Source: Kaistella faecalis
GTDB lineage: Bacteria > Bacteroidota > Bacteroidia > Flavobacteriales > Weeksellaceae
Direction: 5' to 3'
Length of the DNA: 64,000 nucleotides
Assembly (NCBI RefSeq): GCF_019195395.1
Contig: NZ_CP078067.1
Location: 372,001-436,000, forward strand
Shown: positions 35,273 to 42,989 of the stretch, one piece after another
Layout: the number at the start of each line of letters is the position of its first letter
Numbering within the stretch: the stretch's first letter is position 1
Notes under the pieces: generated by a model
Seen by the model: only the letters and a program-made list of their open reading frames with translations
The model's database searches: none
What the model was told of the DNA's origin: nothing
Program-made: the position numbers and the translations under genes

Positions 35273-36445
35273 ATGGTTATTACCGACTATTTCAAAAAAT
35301 TTATTCACAATTCCCAGTCTTCGGGTATTTTACTTATTTTGTGTGTTGCCGTCTCGCTGTTGATCGCAAATTCATCTCTGGGCCCGGCATTCCAGAATTT
35401 GCTGGACAAAAAAATTGGCACCGAGATGTTTCAGCTCAACTACCCGATCAGCATCTGGATTAATGATGGTCTGATGGCGATTTTCTTCCTTCTCGTTGGT
35501 CTGGAAATTAAAAGGGAAATTGTTGAAGGTGAGCTCTCGAGTCTGAAAAATGCTTCGTTACCTATCGTAGCTGCTGTGGGAGGTATGGTAGTGCCTGCAT
35601 TGATTTATTTTTTGTTCAACACCGGGACCGAATATGCCAATGGTTGGGCAATTCCCATGGCAACCGATATCGCATTTTCGTTAGCAATTATTTCTCTTCT
35701 GGGAAAAGGTGTACCCCTTTCATTAAAGATATTCCTTACCGCTTTGGCAATTGTGGATGATCTGGGTGCAATTATGGTGATCGCGATTTTCTATACCGAC
35801 CAGATTCACTGGAATTATATGGGTCTGAGTGGGTTGATGGTCGCTTTATTGGTGACATTAAATTTCTTCAATGTCAAGAAACATATTTTTTATCTTATTC
35901 CCGGTGTGCTGCTTTGGTATTTCATGCACCATTCCGGGATTCACGCAACCATTGCGGGTGTGCTGCTAGCGTTTACAATTCCTACGAATGTTTCTACAAC
36001 AGAAATATCGCCGCTGGAAAAATTGGAGCAGCAGCTGCATCTTCCGGTAAGTTTTCTTATTATGCCAATTTTTGCGCTGGCCAACACCAATATCACCTTT
36101 AAAGCAGGAATGGTTGACGGACTTTTCAGCAGTTTGGGCTATGGAATTATTCTGGGACTTTTCCTGGGAAAATTGGTAGGCATCAATTTATTTTCCTACA
36201 TCTTCGTTAAACTGAAAATCAGCAACCTGCCACTAAACAGTACATGGCCGCAAATGATCGGAACCGCTTTACTTGCAGGAATTGGTTTCACCATGTCGAT
36301 CTTCATCGCCCTGCTTTCGTTTAAAGGACATCCGGAAATTCAGGACGAGGCTAAATTTGCCATCCTCATGGCATCCCTCATATCAGGAATTTCAGGTTAT
36401 CTTATCTTGAAAAATTTCCGAAAAAAAACGGTTGATCAGGATTAA
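35273..36445 (+). CDS. nhaA: Na+/H+ antiporter NhaA
   Basis: 390 residues with about 11-12 membrane helices. NhaA motifs are present: FFLLVGLEIKREIVEGEL, the ATDIAF segment with the aspartate at about 131 and LAIVDDLGAIMVIA with the functional Asp pair at about 162-163 (Asp163/164 in E. coli). It exports sodium in exchange for protons, aiding pH and salt homeostasis. It follows the Rel gene at 11 bases and converges on the YihY gene with 10 bases between. Confidence 0.95.
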   Translation: MVITDYFKKFIHNSQSSGILLILCVAVSLLIANSSLGPAFQNLLDKKIGTEMFQLNYPISIWINDGLMAIFFLLVGLEIKREIVEGELSSLKNASLPIVAAVGGMVVPALIYFLFNTGTEYANGWAIPMATDIAFSLAIISLLGKGVPLSLKIFLTALAIVDDLGAIMVIAIFYTDQIHWNYMGLSGLMVALLVTLNFFNVKKHIFYLIPGVLLWYFMHHSGIHATIAGVLLAFTIPTNVSTTEISPLEKLEQQLHLPVSFLIMPIFALANTNITFKAGMVDGLFSSLGYGIILGLFLGKLVGINLFSYIFVKLKISNLPLNSTWPQMIGTALLAGIGFTMSIFIALLSFKGHPEIQDEAKFAILMASLISGISGYLILKNFRKKTVDQD

Positions 36446-36455
36446 AACCCTCACA

Positions 36456-37451
36456 TTAAATTTTCACGGTATGGGTATCATCCGGTTCTTCTAAATCAGG
36501 AAGAAGTTCGGGATTAAACTGCTGTGCATTGTGTTTCATTTCATCGGCAATCATTTTTTCTACCCGTACTTTTTTAATTGCGATATTCAGTTCATTTCCC
36601 AGAAGAATCAAAATAATGTTCAGGTTAACCCAAACCATTACCAGAATAATAGTCCCGATAGAGCCGTAAAGGACATTATAACGGGCAAAGTCACGCACAT
36701 AAATCGTAAAAACATAAGCCAACACTACAAACAGAACTGTTGTTAGCGCCGCGCCGGGCATTGCCTGTTTAAACGAAGTAATCTTAAGACATCCTACCCA
36801 GTAAAAAAGCGCCAGTAAAATAAAATAGAAAACAGGAAACGAGAAAAATCCTATGATCTTCGACATATTTTTTACGAGCCAGGAAATATTTATTTCCGGA
36901 GTGAAAAGTTTCAGAACCACTTCGCTGTAATAAACTCCCAGCAGAGATGCTATAATGAGCACGATAAACGCAATGGTGATAAAAAAAGCAACAATATATT
37001 CCTTCACCACGCCGCGCTGCAGATTCGTGTGAATATTAAAACCGTTGATCAGCGAATGCGTGCCGTTCACCGCAAAGATCATCGCAAAAATAATGGTAAG
37101 ATTGCTGATGTTCTTCATATTCGGAATGATGAAAGTCTGTATATAAGAAGAAACATCGTGCTGAATATGCGCCGGGAAGATATTATGCATCAGCACCTCG
37201 AAAATATAGAACTGAAGTTTATCGTAATGCGGCAGATACGGCAGCAGCGAAAGCAGGAACAGGATAAACGGAAACAGACTCAGAAAAAAGCTCCAGGAAA
37301 TACTTGCGGCGCTGCGCCCAATCTGCATTTTAAAAACACCCTGACCGTATATCTCGAACATTTTCCAAAGCGAAATTCCTAATACAGGAATATGAATATC
37401 ATCGAGATACTGATGGATTTTCAGGAGGAATCTAGGAGTTTTAATACCCAT
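36456..37451 (-). CDS. YihY/BrkB family inner-membrane protein
   Basis: 331 residues from the ATG at 37451 (MGIKTPRFLLKIHQYLDD); the longer frame to 37670 would run antisense through most of rlmH and has no promoter. Six hydrophobic helices are visible, with the family-typical GRSAASISWSFFLSLFPFILFLLSLLPYLP, VNGTHSLINGFN and YGSIGTIILVMVWVNLNIILILLGNELN. The C-terminus is a short charged tail. Annotated in many genomes as YihY, formerly mistaken for ribonuclease BN; its transport or structural role is unknown. Confidence 0.88.
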   Translation of the reverse strand: MGIKTPRFLLKIHQYLDDIHIPVLGISLWKMFEIYGQGVFKMQIGRSAASISWSFFLSLFPFILFLLSLLPYLPHYDKLQFYIFEVLMHNIFPAHIQHDVSSYIQTFIIPNMKNISNLTIIFAMIFAVNGTHSLINGFNIHTNLQRGVVKEYIVAFFITIAFIVLIIASLLGVYYSEVVLKLFTPEINISWLVKNMSKIIGFFSFPVFYFILLALFYWVGCLKITSFKQAMPGAALTTVLFVVLAYVFTIYVRDFARYNVLYGSIGTIILVMVWVNLNIILILLGNELNIAIKKVRVEKMIADEMKHNAQQFNPELLPDLEEPDDTHTVKI

Positions 37452-37456
37452 TAATC

Positions 37457-37464
37457 TATATTTG
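37457..37464 (+). promoter_or_regulatory. -7 promoter element for rlmH
   Basis: TATATTTG, an exact match, 17 bases before the rlmH ATG. It lies opposite and partly overlapping in function with the yihY box at 37470-37477. Confidence 0.6.
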
Positions 37465-37469
37465 CAGAA

Positions 37470-37477
37470 CAAAGATA
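37470..37477 (-). promoter_or_regulatory. -7 promoter element for yihY
   Basis: CAAAGATA reads TATCTTTG on the minus strand, 18 bases before the yihY ATG. Together with the rlmH box the two form face-to-face promoters. Confidence 0.6.
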
Positions 37478-37481
37478 AGAA

Positions 37482-37955
37482 ATGAGAATCAATTTGCTGT
37501 GCATTGGCAAAACCGACGATAAGGAAATTGCCGGCCTTGTAAAGTACTACCAAAACCGGCTTCCAAAGCATTGGAATTTCGAAATTACAGAAATTTCCGA
37601 CGTTAAAAATGCCAAAAATCTTTCGCCCGAACTTCTGAAAAAAGAAGAAGCCAAACTTTTCCTCAGTCACACCGAAAACTCTGATATTGTCGTTCTACTC
37701 GACGAAAACGGAAAACAGTTCACCAGTCGCGAATTTGCCGGTAAAATTGATAACTGGATGAATTCCTCCGTAAAAAAAGTATCTTTTTTTATTGGCGGAG
37801 CTTATGGTTTTTCAGACGAGATTTACCAGCGGGCCAACGAAAAAATGTCTTTATCTAAGATGACTTTCACGCACCAGATGATCCGGCTTTTCTTTGTTGA
37901 ACAAATTTACCGCGCCGACCAAATCCTTCAGGGAAAACCGTATCATAACGACTGA
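37482..37955 (+). CDS. rlmH: 23S rRNA (pseudouridine-1915 N3)-methyltransferase
   Basis: 157 residues, standard length for RlmH (SPOUT fold, with C-terminal knot). Visible blocks: MRINLLCIGKTDDKEI start, VVLLDENGKQFTSREFA, then FFIGGAYGFSDEIY (SAM-binding knot) and the end RLFFVEQIYRADQILQGKPYHN with the conserved YH. It methylates pseudouridine 1915 in helix 69 of 23S rRNA. Single gene, 97 bases upstream of the HipA-like kinase. Confidence 0.96.
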   Translation: MRINLLCIGKTDDKEIAGLVKYYQNRLPKHWNFEITEISDVKNAKNLSPELLKKEEAKLFLSHTENSDIVVLLDENGKQFTSREFAGKIDNWMNSSVKKVSFFIGGAYGFSDEIYQRANEKMSLSKMTFTHQMIRLFFVEQIYRADQILQGKPYHND

Positions 37956-38052
37956 TGTTTTCGCCTATGAATATCGTTCTGACTCCCTGCACTTTAAACA
38001 TCATACTTTTTACATTACCCAATTTGCCTTACCTTTTTCGTACTTTTACGGC

Positions 38053-38835
38053 ATGACTCAGGATTTAAGTTTACGCACCGTTACGGTGATGCGCTATATT
38101 TTACCGCTTCGTGAGGGCGGGTCGCTGCCGGCTTTGGCAGAGGCAGATGACGATTTTAAATATGTTTTGAAATTCCGTGGTGGCGGCCACGGCGTAAAAA
38201 TGTTGATCTCCGAACTTTTAGGCGGAAAAATCGCGGAAATTCTCGGTTTGCAGATTCCCGAACTTGTTTTTGCCAATCTTGATGTTGATTTCGGGAGAAC
38301 CGAAGGCGACGAAGAAATTCAGGATTTACTTAAATTCTCAGAAGGTTTAAATCTTGCGCTGCATTTTCTTTCCGGAGCCATTGCGTATGACGGTTCCGTA
38401 AAAATCGACTCACTTCTCGCTTCAAAAATTGTGTGGCTCGATGCATTTATTACAAATATCGACAGAACTTTTAAGAATACCAATCTGCTGATGTGGCATA
38501 AGGAACTTTGGGTGATTGATAATGGCGCCTCGTTCTACTTCCATCATTCGTGGATGAATTTTGAAAAGCATGCGCTGAGCCCTTTTGCTTATATAAAAGA
38601 TCACGTCCTTCTTCGCCAGGCTTCGATGCTTGATGAAGCTGATGCTTTTGCCAAAACAGTTTTAAATGAAACCATTCTGCGCCAGATTGTAGAACTTATT
38701 CCTATGGAATGGCTGCAGTGGAACGATACCGATGATTCACCGGAAGAAATTAAAGAAGTGTATTTTAATTTCCTGAAAACCCGACTCGAGAATTCCCATA
38801 ACTTTGTAAACGAAGCGAAAAATGCAAGAGGTTAA
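38053..38835 (+). CDS. HipA-like kinase family protein
   Basis: 260 residues from the ATG at 38053 (MTQDLSLRTVTVMRYILPL); a longer frame to 37894 would overlap rlmH in another frame and is rejected. The protein has the small HipA-like kinase layout: an RGGGHGVKMLISELLGGKIA nucleotide-binding part, then WLDAFITNIDRTFKNTNLL, a counterpart of the HipA N-x-D-R-x-x-x-N catalytic stretch, and VIDNGASFYF in the metal-binding position. It is shorter than HipA (about 440). Phosphotransfer onto a protein target is plausible but unproven. The DUF3037 gene overlaps by 14 bases. Confidence 0.75.
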   Translation: MTQDLSLRTVTVMRYILPLREGGSLPALAEADDDFKYVLKFRGGGHGVKMLISELLGGKIAEILGLQIPELVFANLDVDFGRTEGDEEIQDLLKFSEGLNLALHFLSGAIAYDGSVKIDSLLASKIVWLDAFITNIDRTFKNTNLLMWHKELWVIDNGASFYFHHSWMNFEKHALSPFAYIKDHVLLRQASMLDEADAFAKTVLNETILRQIVELIPMEWLQWNDTDDSPEEIKEVYFNFLKTRLENSHNFVNEAKNARG

Positions 38836-39205
38836 AATTTACGAATACGCGGTAATCAGGCTGGTTCCCAAAGTTGAAAGAGAAGAATTTTTCAATATCG
38901 GCCTCGTGATGTTTTCTAAAAAAGAAAAGTACATTCGGGTGGAATTTCATCTTTGTCCGAAAAAATTTGAACTGATGCAGTGTGAAATTGATTTTACAGA
39001 CATTCTACAAAATCTTGAAAATTTCAAACATGTTGCAAGAGGTGAAAAAGAAGGCGGAGAAATTGGGGCTTTTGATATTCCTGAACGTTTCCGCTGGCTG
39101 ACAGCAGTTAGGAGTTCGGTGATCCAGACTTCACGTCCGCATCCGGGGAAAACTACGGATTTGGATGCAACATTTGAACGGTTGTTTGAGGAGTTAGTAA
39201 AATAG
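38822..39205 (+). CDS. DUF3037 family protein, partner of the HipA-like kinase
   Basis: 127 residues, cytoplasmic. The start MQEVKIYEYAVIRLVPKVEREEFFNIGLVMFS, then KYIRVEFHL and the later RFRWLTAVRSSVIQTSRPHPG are recognisable DUF3037. It has no signal peptide and no known enzyme motif. It overlaps the HipA-like gene by 14 bases, so it is translated from the same mRNA. Pairs of this kind recur in bacterial genomes, which suggests joint function; a kinase-plus-partner module is inferred, and an antidote role is only speculation. The stop codon (TAG at 39203) is followed within four bases by the 21-bp repeat array in the same frame. Confidence 0.75.
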   Translation: MQEVKIYEYAVIRLVPKVEREEFFNIGLVMFSKKEKYIRVEFHLCPKKFELMQCEIDFTDILQNLENFKHVARGEKEGGEIGAFDIPERFRWLTAVRSSVIQTSRPHPGKTTDLDATFERLFEELVK

Positions 39206-39208
39206 GAC

Positions 39209-39418
39209 GCAAGAATATTGTTTTCGGGGGCAAGAATGTGATTTACGGAGGCAAGAATGTTACTTACGGTAGCAAGAATTGAACTTACGGTGGCAAGAAT
39301 GTTAGCTACGGTGGCAAGAATTGAACTTACGGTGACAAGAATTGAACTTACGGTAGCAAGAATGTTACTTACGGTGGCAAGAATTGAACTTACGGTAGCA
39401 AGAATGTGAATTACGGAA
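39209..39418. repeat. Ten 21-bp tandem repeats, unknown role
   Basis: Ten units, each exactly 21 bases, run without interruption from 39209 to 39418. Units share GCAAGAAT at the left end and mostly TACGG then two or three variable bases; the middle switches between GTTACT, TGAACT, GTTAGC and GTGATT/GTGAAT forms. Units 4 and 6 are identical; the two outermost units are the most diverged. The period is seven codons, and on the minus strand one frame is stop-free across all units. Confidence 0.95.
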
Positions 39419-39432
39419 GTAAGAAATTAGAA

Positions 39433-39456
39433 AACGCGCCAAAAGGCGCGTTTTTC
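39433..39456. terminator. Bidirectional terminator after the repeat array
   Basis: AACGCGCC (39433-39440) and GGCGCGTT (39445-39452) form a perfect stem with an AAAA loop and a T-run on the right. The same stem lies between the DUF3037 gene and the convergent helicase gene, so both can use it. Confidence 0.85.
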
Positions 39457-39473
39457 TTTATGAAAAATTGTTT

Positions 39474-41801
39474 TTAAATCTTCGTGAGCTTGGCAAATTT
39501 CAGGATCAGGTTTTTCTCACCTTCATGCTGAAATTTCACTTTTGCCTTGATGTTTTGCGGATCTGTTCCGTCTAAAAATAAAACTTCACCCACACCAAAC
39601 CGGTCGTGTCTTACCTTATCGCCCACTTCAATATTTTCGGACGAAAGGCCGCTAGGATTGGTAATTTTTGCTGTCGCTACAGGTTTTAGATTTTGTGGAA
39701 CAGGTAAAGGCTCATTCCGCTGAATGCTTTTCTTTTCTTCCTTTTTCTTAAAATATCTTGGCTCACTTGGACCGTCATCAAATATATTTGATTTCAAACC
39801 GGAATGATTGACGAAGCGGCTTTCGATGGCCGGATTGATAAATTCCAGATGAGCAGAATCCATCTCACTTAAAAAGCGCGACGGTTCAGCATCGGTGATT
39901 TTCCCCCACTGGAATCTGGAAACTGCGTAAGAGAAAAAAGCCTGTTTTTCGGCTCTCGTTAAAGCCACATAAAACAAACGGCGCTCTTCTTCCAGTTCTT
40001 CACGGGTAGATGAACTCATGAAACTGGGGAAAAGATTCTCTTCGAGCCCTACCAAATGCACAATCGGGAATTCCAGTCCTTTGGAAAGGTGAATGGTCAT
40101 AAGCGAAACCTGGTCGCCATCTTCTTTTTTATCATTCTGCGTATCGGCAGAAAGCGCAATATTCTCTAAAAAATTTGAAAGTGACGGGTCACCGTCTTCA
40201 ATCTGCTGCTGTTCTTCGATGAATCCCTGCATGGAGTTCATTAATTCCTGCACGTTTTCAACCCTTGAAATTCCTTCGGGAGTCTGGTCGTCTTTCAGAA
40301 ACTTAATCAGACCGGTACGTTTGGCAACTTCCATTGCAACGGTGTAAGCGTTTTCTGTTTTCAGCATCACCTGAAAGGCTTTAATCATTCCCCAGAAATC
40401 TGATAATTTGGTCAATACCCCGTTATTAAGACCCAACTGTGGAGCGTACATTCCGAGGTTATCCAAAACATTATTAATGGCTACATTCTGTGAATCTGCA
40501 AAAACAATCAGTTTATTTTGGGTAGTTTCACCAATTCCACGAGCAGGAAAGTTGATGATTCTTGAGAGCGCTTCACCATCGTTTTCGTTGATCAGTAAAC
40601 GGAGGTAAGCCACCAAATCTTTTACTTCTTTCCTTTGATAGAAAGAAAGCCCGCCAAAGACTTTGTACGGAATGTTTTTTCGGCGCAAAGCATCTTCAAA
40701 TGCTCTGGTTTGTGAGTTGGTACGGTATAGAATCGCAAAATCGGTAAACTTTCTCTGCTGGGAATTATGAAGTTCCCAGATATTCGAGGCTACAAAATTC
40801 GCTTCATCGGCATCGGAAAGCGAGCGGTACACTTTAATTTTCTCCCCTTCTTCATTGTCACTGAAAACATTTTTCTTGAACTGCTGAACGTTTTTGGAGA
40901 TTACCACATTCGCCGCATTTACAATGTTTTGTGTTGAACGGTAATTCTGTTCGAGGGAAACGGTTACTGCGTCGGGATAATCTTTTTTGAAATTCAGGAT
41001 ATTGTAAATATTCGCGCCACGGAAAGAGTAAATCGACTGCGCATCATCACCAACGACACAAATATTTTCGAATTTGGAAGCCAGCGCTTTCACAATAAGA
41101 TACTGAGAATGGTTGGTATCCTGGTACTCATCAACCAAAATATAGCGGAACCGGTCCTGATATTTCGCGAGAACTTCCGGGAAACGGGTTAATAACTCAT
41201 TTGTTCTGAGAAGCAAGTCATCAAAATCCATCGAACCATTCCGGTAGCAGACATCTACATATTTCTGATAAATAAGACCCATGTGCTTCATATTCGCCCT
41301 TTCATCATTTTCAATGAGTTCGGGATTGTTGAAATATGCTTTAACGGTGATGAGATTATTCTTATAATTTGAAATTCTTGCCTGAACTTTCTTTGGTTTA
41401 TAAAGGTCTGCGTCAATATTGAGTTCTTTCAGGACTTTTTTAATTACATTAAGGGAATCCTGAGAATCGTAAATCGTAAAATTGGAAGGAAAACCAAGAT
41501 AATGGGCTTCGCTTCTTAAGATCCGTGCAAAAACGGAGTGAAAGGTTCCCATCCAAAGCGATCTGGCTTCGCTCTGCCCTACCACTTTCGCAATCCTTTC
41601 TTTCATCTCTTTAGCAGCCTTATTGGTAAAGGTTAGCGCCAGAATATTGAAGGGATCTACAAGATTGGTAATAAGATGGGCAATTCGCATGGTCAGCACG
41701 CGGGTTTTTCCGGAACCTGCGCCTGCAAGCACCATCAGCGGCCCTTCCAAGGTGGTTACGGCTTCGTACTGGGCTTCATTTAATCCTTTCAAATAATCCA
41801 T
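39474..41801 (-). CDS. UvrD/PcrA-type ATP-dependent DNA helicase (SF1)
   Basis: 775 residues. The N-terminal LNEAQYEAVTTLEGPLMVLAGAGSGKTRVL holds the Q motif and Walker A; later DEYQDTN (Walker B), VGDDAQSIYSFRGA, LEQNYRST and VSLMTIHLSKGLEFPIV, all SF1A motifs, are present and intact. The C-terminus has the Tudor-like KVRHDRFGVGEVLFLDG block near 720-740, as in PcrA/UvrD. It unwinds DNA 3' to 5' in repair and replication restart. I leave the symbol open between pcrA and uvrD. Single gene with a -7 box 22 bases upstream. Confidence 0.93.
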   Translation of the reverse strand: MDYLKGLNEAQYEAVTTLEGPLMVLAGAGSGKTRVLTMRIAHLITNLVDPFNILALTFTNKAAKEMKERIAKVVGQSEARSLWMGTFHSVFARILRSEAHYLGFPSNFTIYDSQDSLNVIKKVLKELNIDADLYKPKKVQARISNYKNNLITVKAYFNNPELIENDERANMKHMGLIYQKYVDVCYRNGSMDFDDLLLRTNELLTRFPEVLAKYQDRFRYILVDEYQDTNHSQYLIVKALASKFENICVVGDDAQSIYSFRGANIYNILNFKKDYPDAVTVSLEQNYRSTQNIVNAANVVISKNVQQFKKNVFSDNEEGEKIKVYRSLSDADEANFVASNIWELHNSQQRKFTDFAILYRTNSQTRAFEDALRRKNIPYKVFGGLSFYQRKEVKDLVAYLRLLINENDGEALSRIINFPARGIGETTQNKLIVFADSQNVAINNVLDNLGMYAPQLGLNNGVLTKLSDFWGMIKAFQVMLKTENAYTVAMEVAKRTGLIKFLKDDQTPEGISRVENVQELMNSMQGFIEEQQQIEDGDPSLSNFLENIALSADTQNDKKEDGDQVSLMTIHLSKGLEFPIVHLVGLEENLFPSFMSSSTREELEEERRLFYVALTRAEKQAFFSYAVSRFQWGKITDAEPSRFLSEMDSAHLEFINPAIESRFVNHSGLKSNIFDDGPSEPRYFKKKEEKKSIQRNEPLPVPQNLKPVATAKITNPSGLSSENIEVGDKVRHDRFGVGEVLFLDGTDPQNIKAKVKFQHEGEKNLILKFAKLTKI

Positions 41802-41823
41802 CTGGGCAAAAAGTTTTGGGGAA

Positions 41824-41831
41824 CAAATTTA
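41824..41831 (-). promoter_or_regulatory. -7 promoter element for the helicase gene
   Basis: CAAATTTA reads TAAATTTG on the minus strand, 22 bases before the ATG. Confidence 0.6.
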
Positions 41832-41908
41832 AAGAAATATATACGGAAGTCAAAAGCGGTTTCGATTTCAGTGTTAAGTTAAATTCAGTTCGGTAATTAA
41901 ACAAAAAT

Positions 41909-41930
41909 AAAGCCCCGCTAACGGAGCTTT
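41909..41930 (-). terminator. Terminator of the cold-shock operon
   Basis: On the minus strand AAAGCTCCG pairs with CGGGGCTTT, including one G-U pair, followed by a T-rich stretch. It lies 26 bases past the csp stop. Confidence 0.75.
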
Positions 41931-41956
41931 AAATCAATTTTTATAAAGGTGGGAGC

Positions 41957-42148
41957 TTACGCTAACTTTACATTAACTGCGTTAAGTCCTTTGTTTCCTT
42001 GCTGAACTTCGTAAGTTACCAAATCGTTTTCACGGATTTTAGTAGTTAATCCAGAAACGTGAACGAAGATGTCTTCGCTACCGTTTGATGGAGTGATAAA
42101 TCCGAAACCTTTAGTTTCGTTGAAAAATTTTACTGTGCCTTCTTGCAT
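41957..42148 (-). CDS. Cold-shock protein, CspA family
   Basis: 63 residues: one cold-shock domain. RNP1 KGFGFI (13-18) and RNP2 DIFVHVS (26-32) are intact. The small OB fold binds single-stranded RNA or DNA and acts as an RNA chaperone. It follows another cold-shock-domain gene by 28 bases and has no promoter box of its own, so the two share a transcript. Length is normal for the family. Confidence 0.95.
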   Translation of the reverse strand: MQEGTVKFFNETKGFGFITPSNGSEDIFVHVSGLTTKIRENDLVTYEVQQGNKGLNAVNVKLA

Positions 42149-42176
42149 TGTATTGTTGTTAATTATGTTTGTGTTA

Positions 42177-42611
42177 TTATTTTACGAGCTGTATGTTAAC
42201 AGCTGAAAAACCTTTCGGTGATCTTTCCTTTTCGAAAGAAACCTTGTTGCCTTTTTTAACGGCGTGTGCGCAGTTGTTCTCGTGGAAGAAGATATTTTCC
42301 TGAGTTCCGTTTTCTGCAATAAATCCGTAACCTTTATCGCTTAGGAAGGTTACAATTCCCGTTTTCAGGGTTTCTTCAGCCTCAATTGGCGCTGCGCCCA
42401 ACTGAATGTCGTTCAGGTCGATGCCTTCGCGGTTTTGTTCTCCGGGAGGAGTTTCTGTTAACTGCCCGTTTGCATCAACATACAGGAACATCTCATCTAA
42501 TGCCTTCCCTTTGTTGTTGTTGCTTTTGCGCTCTTCACGCTTTAGCGTTTTCTCTTTTTGTTTCTGTAATTTTTTCTTGAAATTTTCTTTTTTTGAGAAA
42601 GAATCTGCCAT
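42177..42611 (-). CDS. Cold-shock-domain protein with basic N-terminal extension
   Basis: 144 residues. Residues 1-40 are strongly basic and coiled-coil-prone (ENFKKKLQKQKEKTLKRE), then an acidic linker leads to a C-terminal cold-shock domain (about 83-144) with KGYGFI (RNP1, 93-98) and NIFFHEN (RNP2). The extension may bind rRNA or aid assembly, but that is inference. It is the first gene of a two-gene cold-shock operon with a leader of about 220 bases. The pairing of a long and a short cold-shock protein suggests distinct RNA targets. Confidence 0.85.
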   Translation of the reverse strand: MADSFSKKENFKKKLQKQKEKTLKREERKSNNNKGKALDEMFLYVDANGQLTETPPGEQNREGIDLNDIQLGAAPIEAEETLKTGIVTFLSDKGYGFIAENGTQENIFFHENNCAHAVKKGNKVSFEKERSPKGFSAVNIQLVK

Positions 42612-42833
42612 ATATTATAATCGTATTTAAGTTTCTGATAACCAATTAGGCTCACTTTAGCCTCTAAATTTAACCTGAAAATAAAATCTTAACCTGCGCC
42701 AGTACGCCATAAGAAATCAAAAAAATCAGGTGATAAAGTATAAAAGCAGCTGCGAAATAGCGAAAACTGATAAGAAAAAAAGTAGATTCTAAACGGTAGT
42801 AGATAAAGCAAGGCAGTTGCCTCTTATAAATTA
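42612..42833 (-). promoter_or_regulatory. Long 5' leader of the cold-shock operon
   Basis: The promoter box at 42839-42846 would give a leader of about 220 bases before the ATG at 42611, far longer than others in this window. It contains a hairpin at 42648-42663 (AGGCT and AGCCT arms) and a short palindrome at 42811-42822. Long leaders fold differently with temperature in known cold-shock mRNAs; here that is inferred. The rest of this 378-base spacer (42847-42989) holds no gene. Confidence 0.5.
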
Positions 42834-42838
42834 TACTG

Positions 42839-42846
42839 CAAAGATA
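42839..42846 (-). promoter_or_regulatory. -7 promoter element of the cold-shock operon
   Basis: CAAAGATA reads TATCTTTG on the minus strand, an exact match, preceded on that strand by a TTG at 42863-42865 with a 16-base spacer. It is 227 bases before the start codon. Confidence 0.55.
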
Positions 42847-42989
42847 CGATAATTAATCTTAACAAGTACACATGAGAAATCAAAGTACTTAAAACTAAAA
42901 AAAATTGCCGTAAATGAGAGAAATTAAAAGCAATGTGCTGTAACTTTTACCCTATCTTAGCTACATATACCATAAATTTTAAAGATAAT

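Noticed and set aside
37449-37670. N-terminal extension of the YihY protein to 37670
   Set aside because: It would run antisense through rlmH and start far upstream of the promoter box; the ATG at 37451 fits family length.
37894-38052. N-terminal extension of the HipA-like kinase
   Set aside because: It overlaps the conserved 3' end of rlmH in another frame; the family-like sequence starts at 38053.
39209-39418. CRISPR array
   Set aside because: Units follow one another with no spacers, the period is 21, and no cas genes are present.
42933-42989. N-terminal extension of the M16 active subunit
   Set aside because: Cys/Tyr-rich leader before the normal signal peptide; the ATG at 42990 gives a clean secretion signal.
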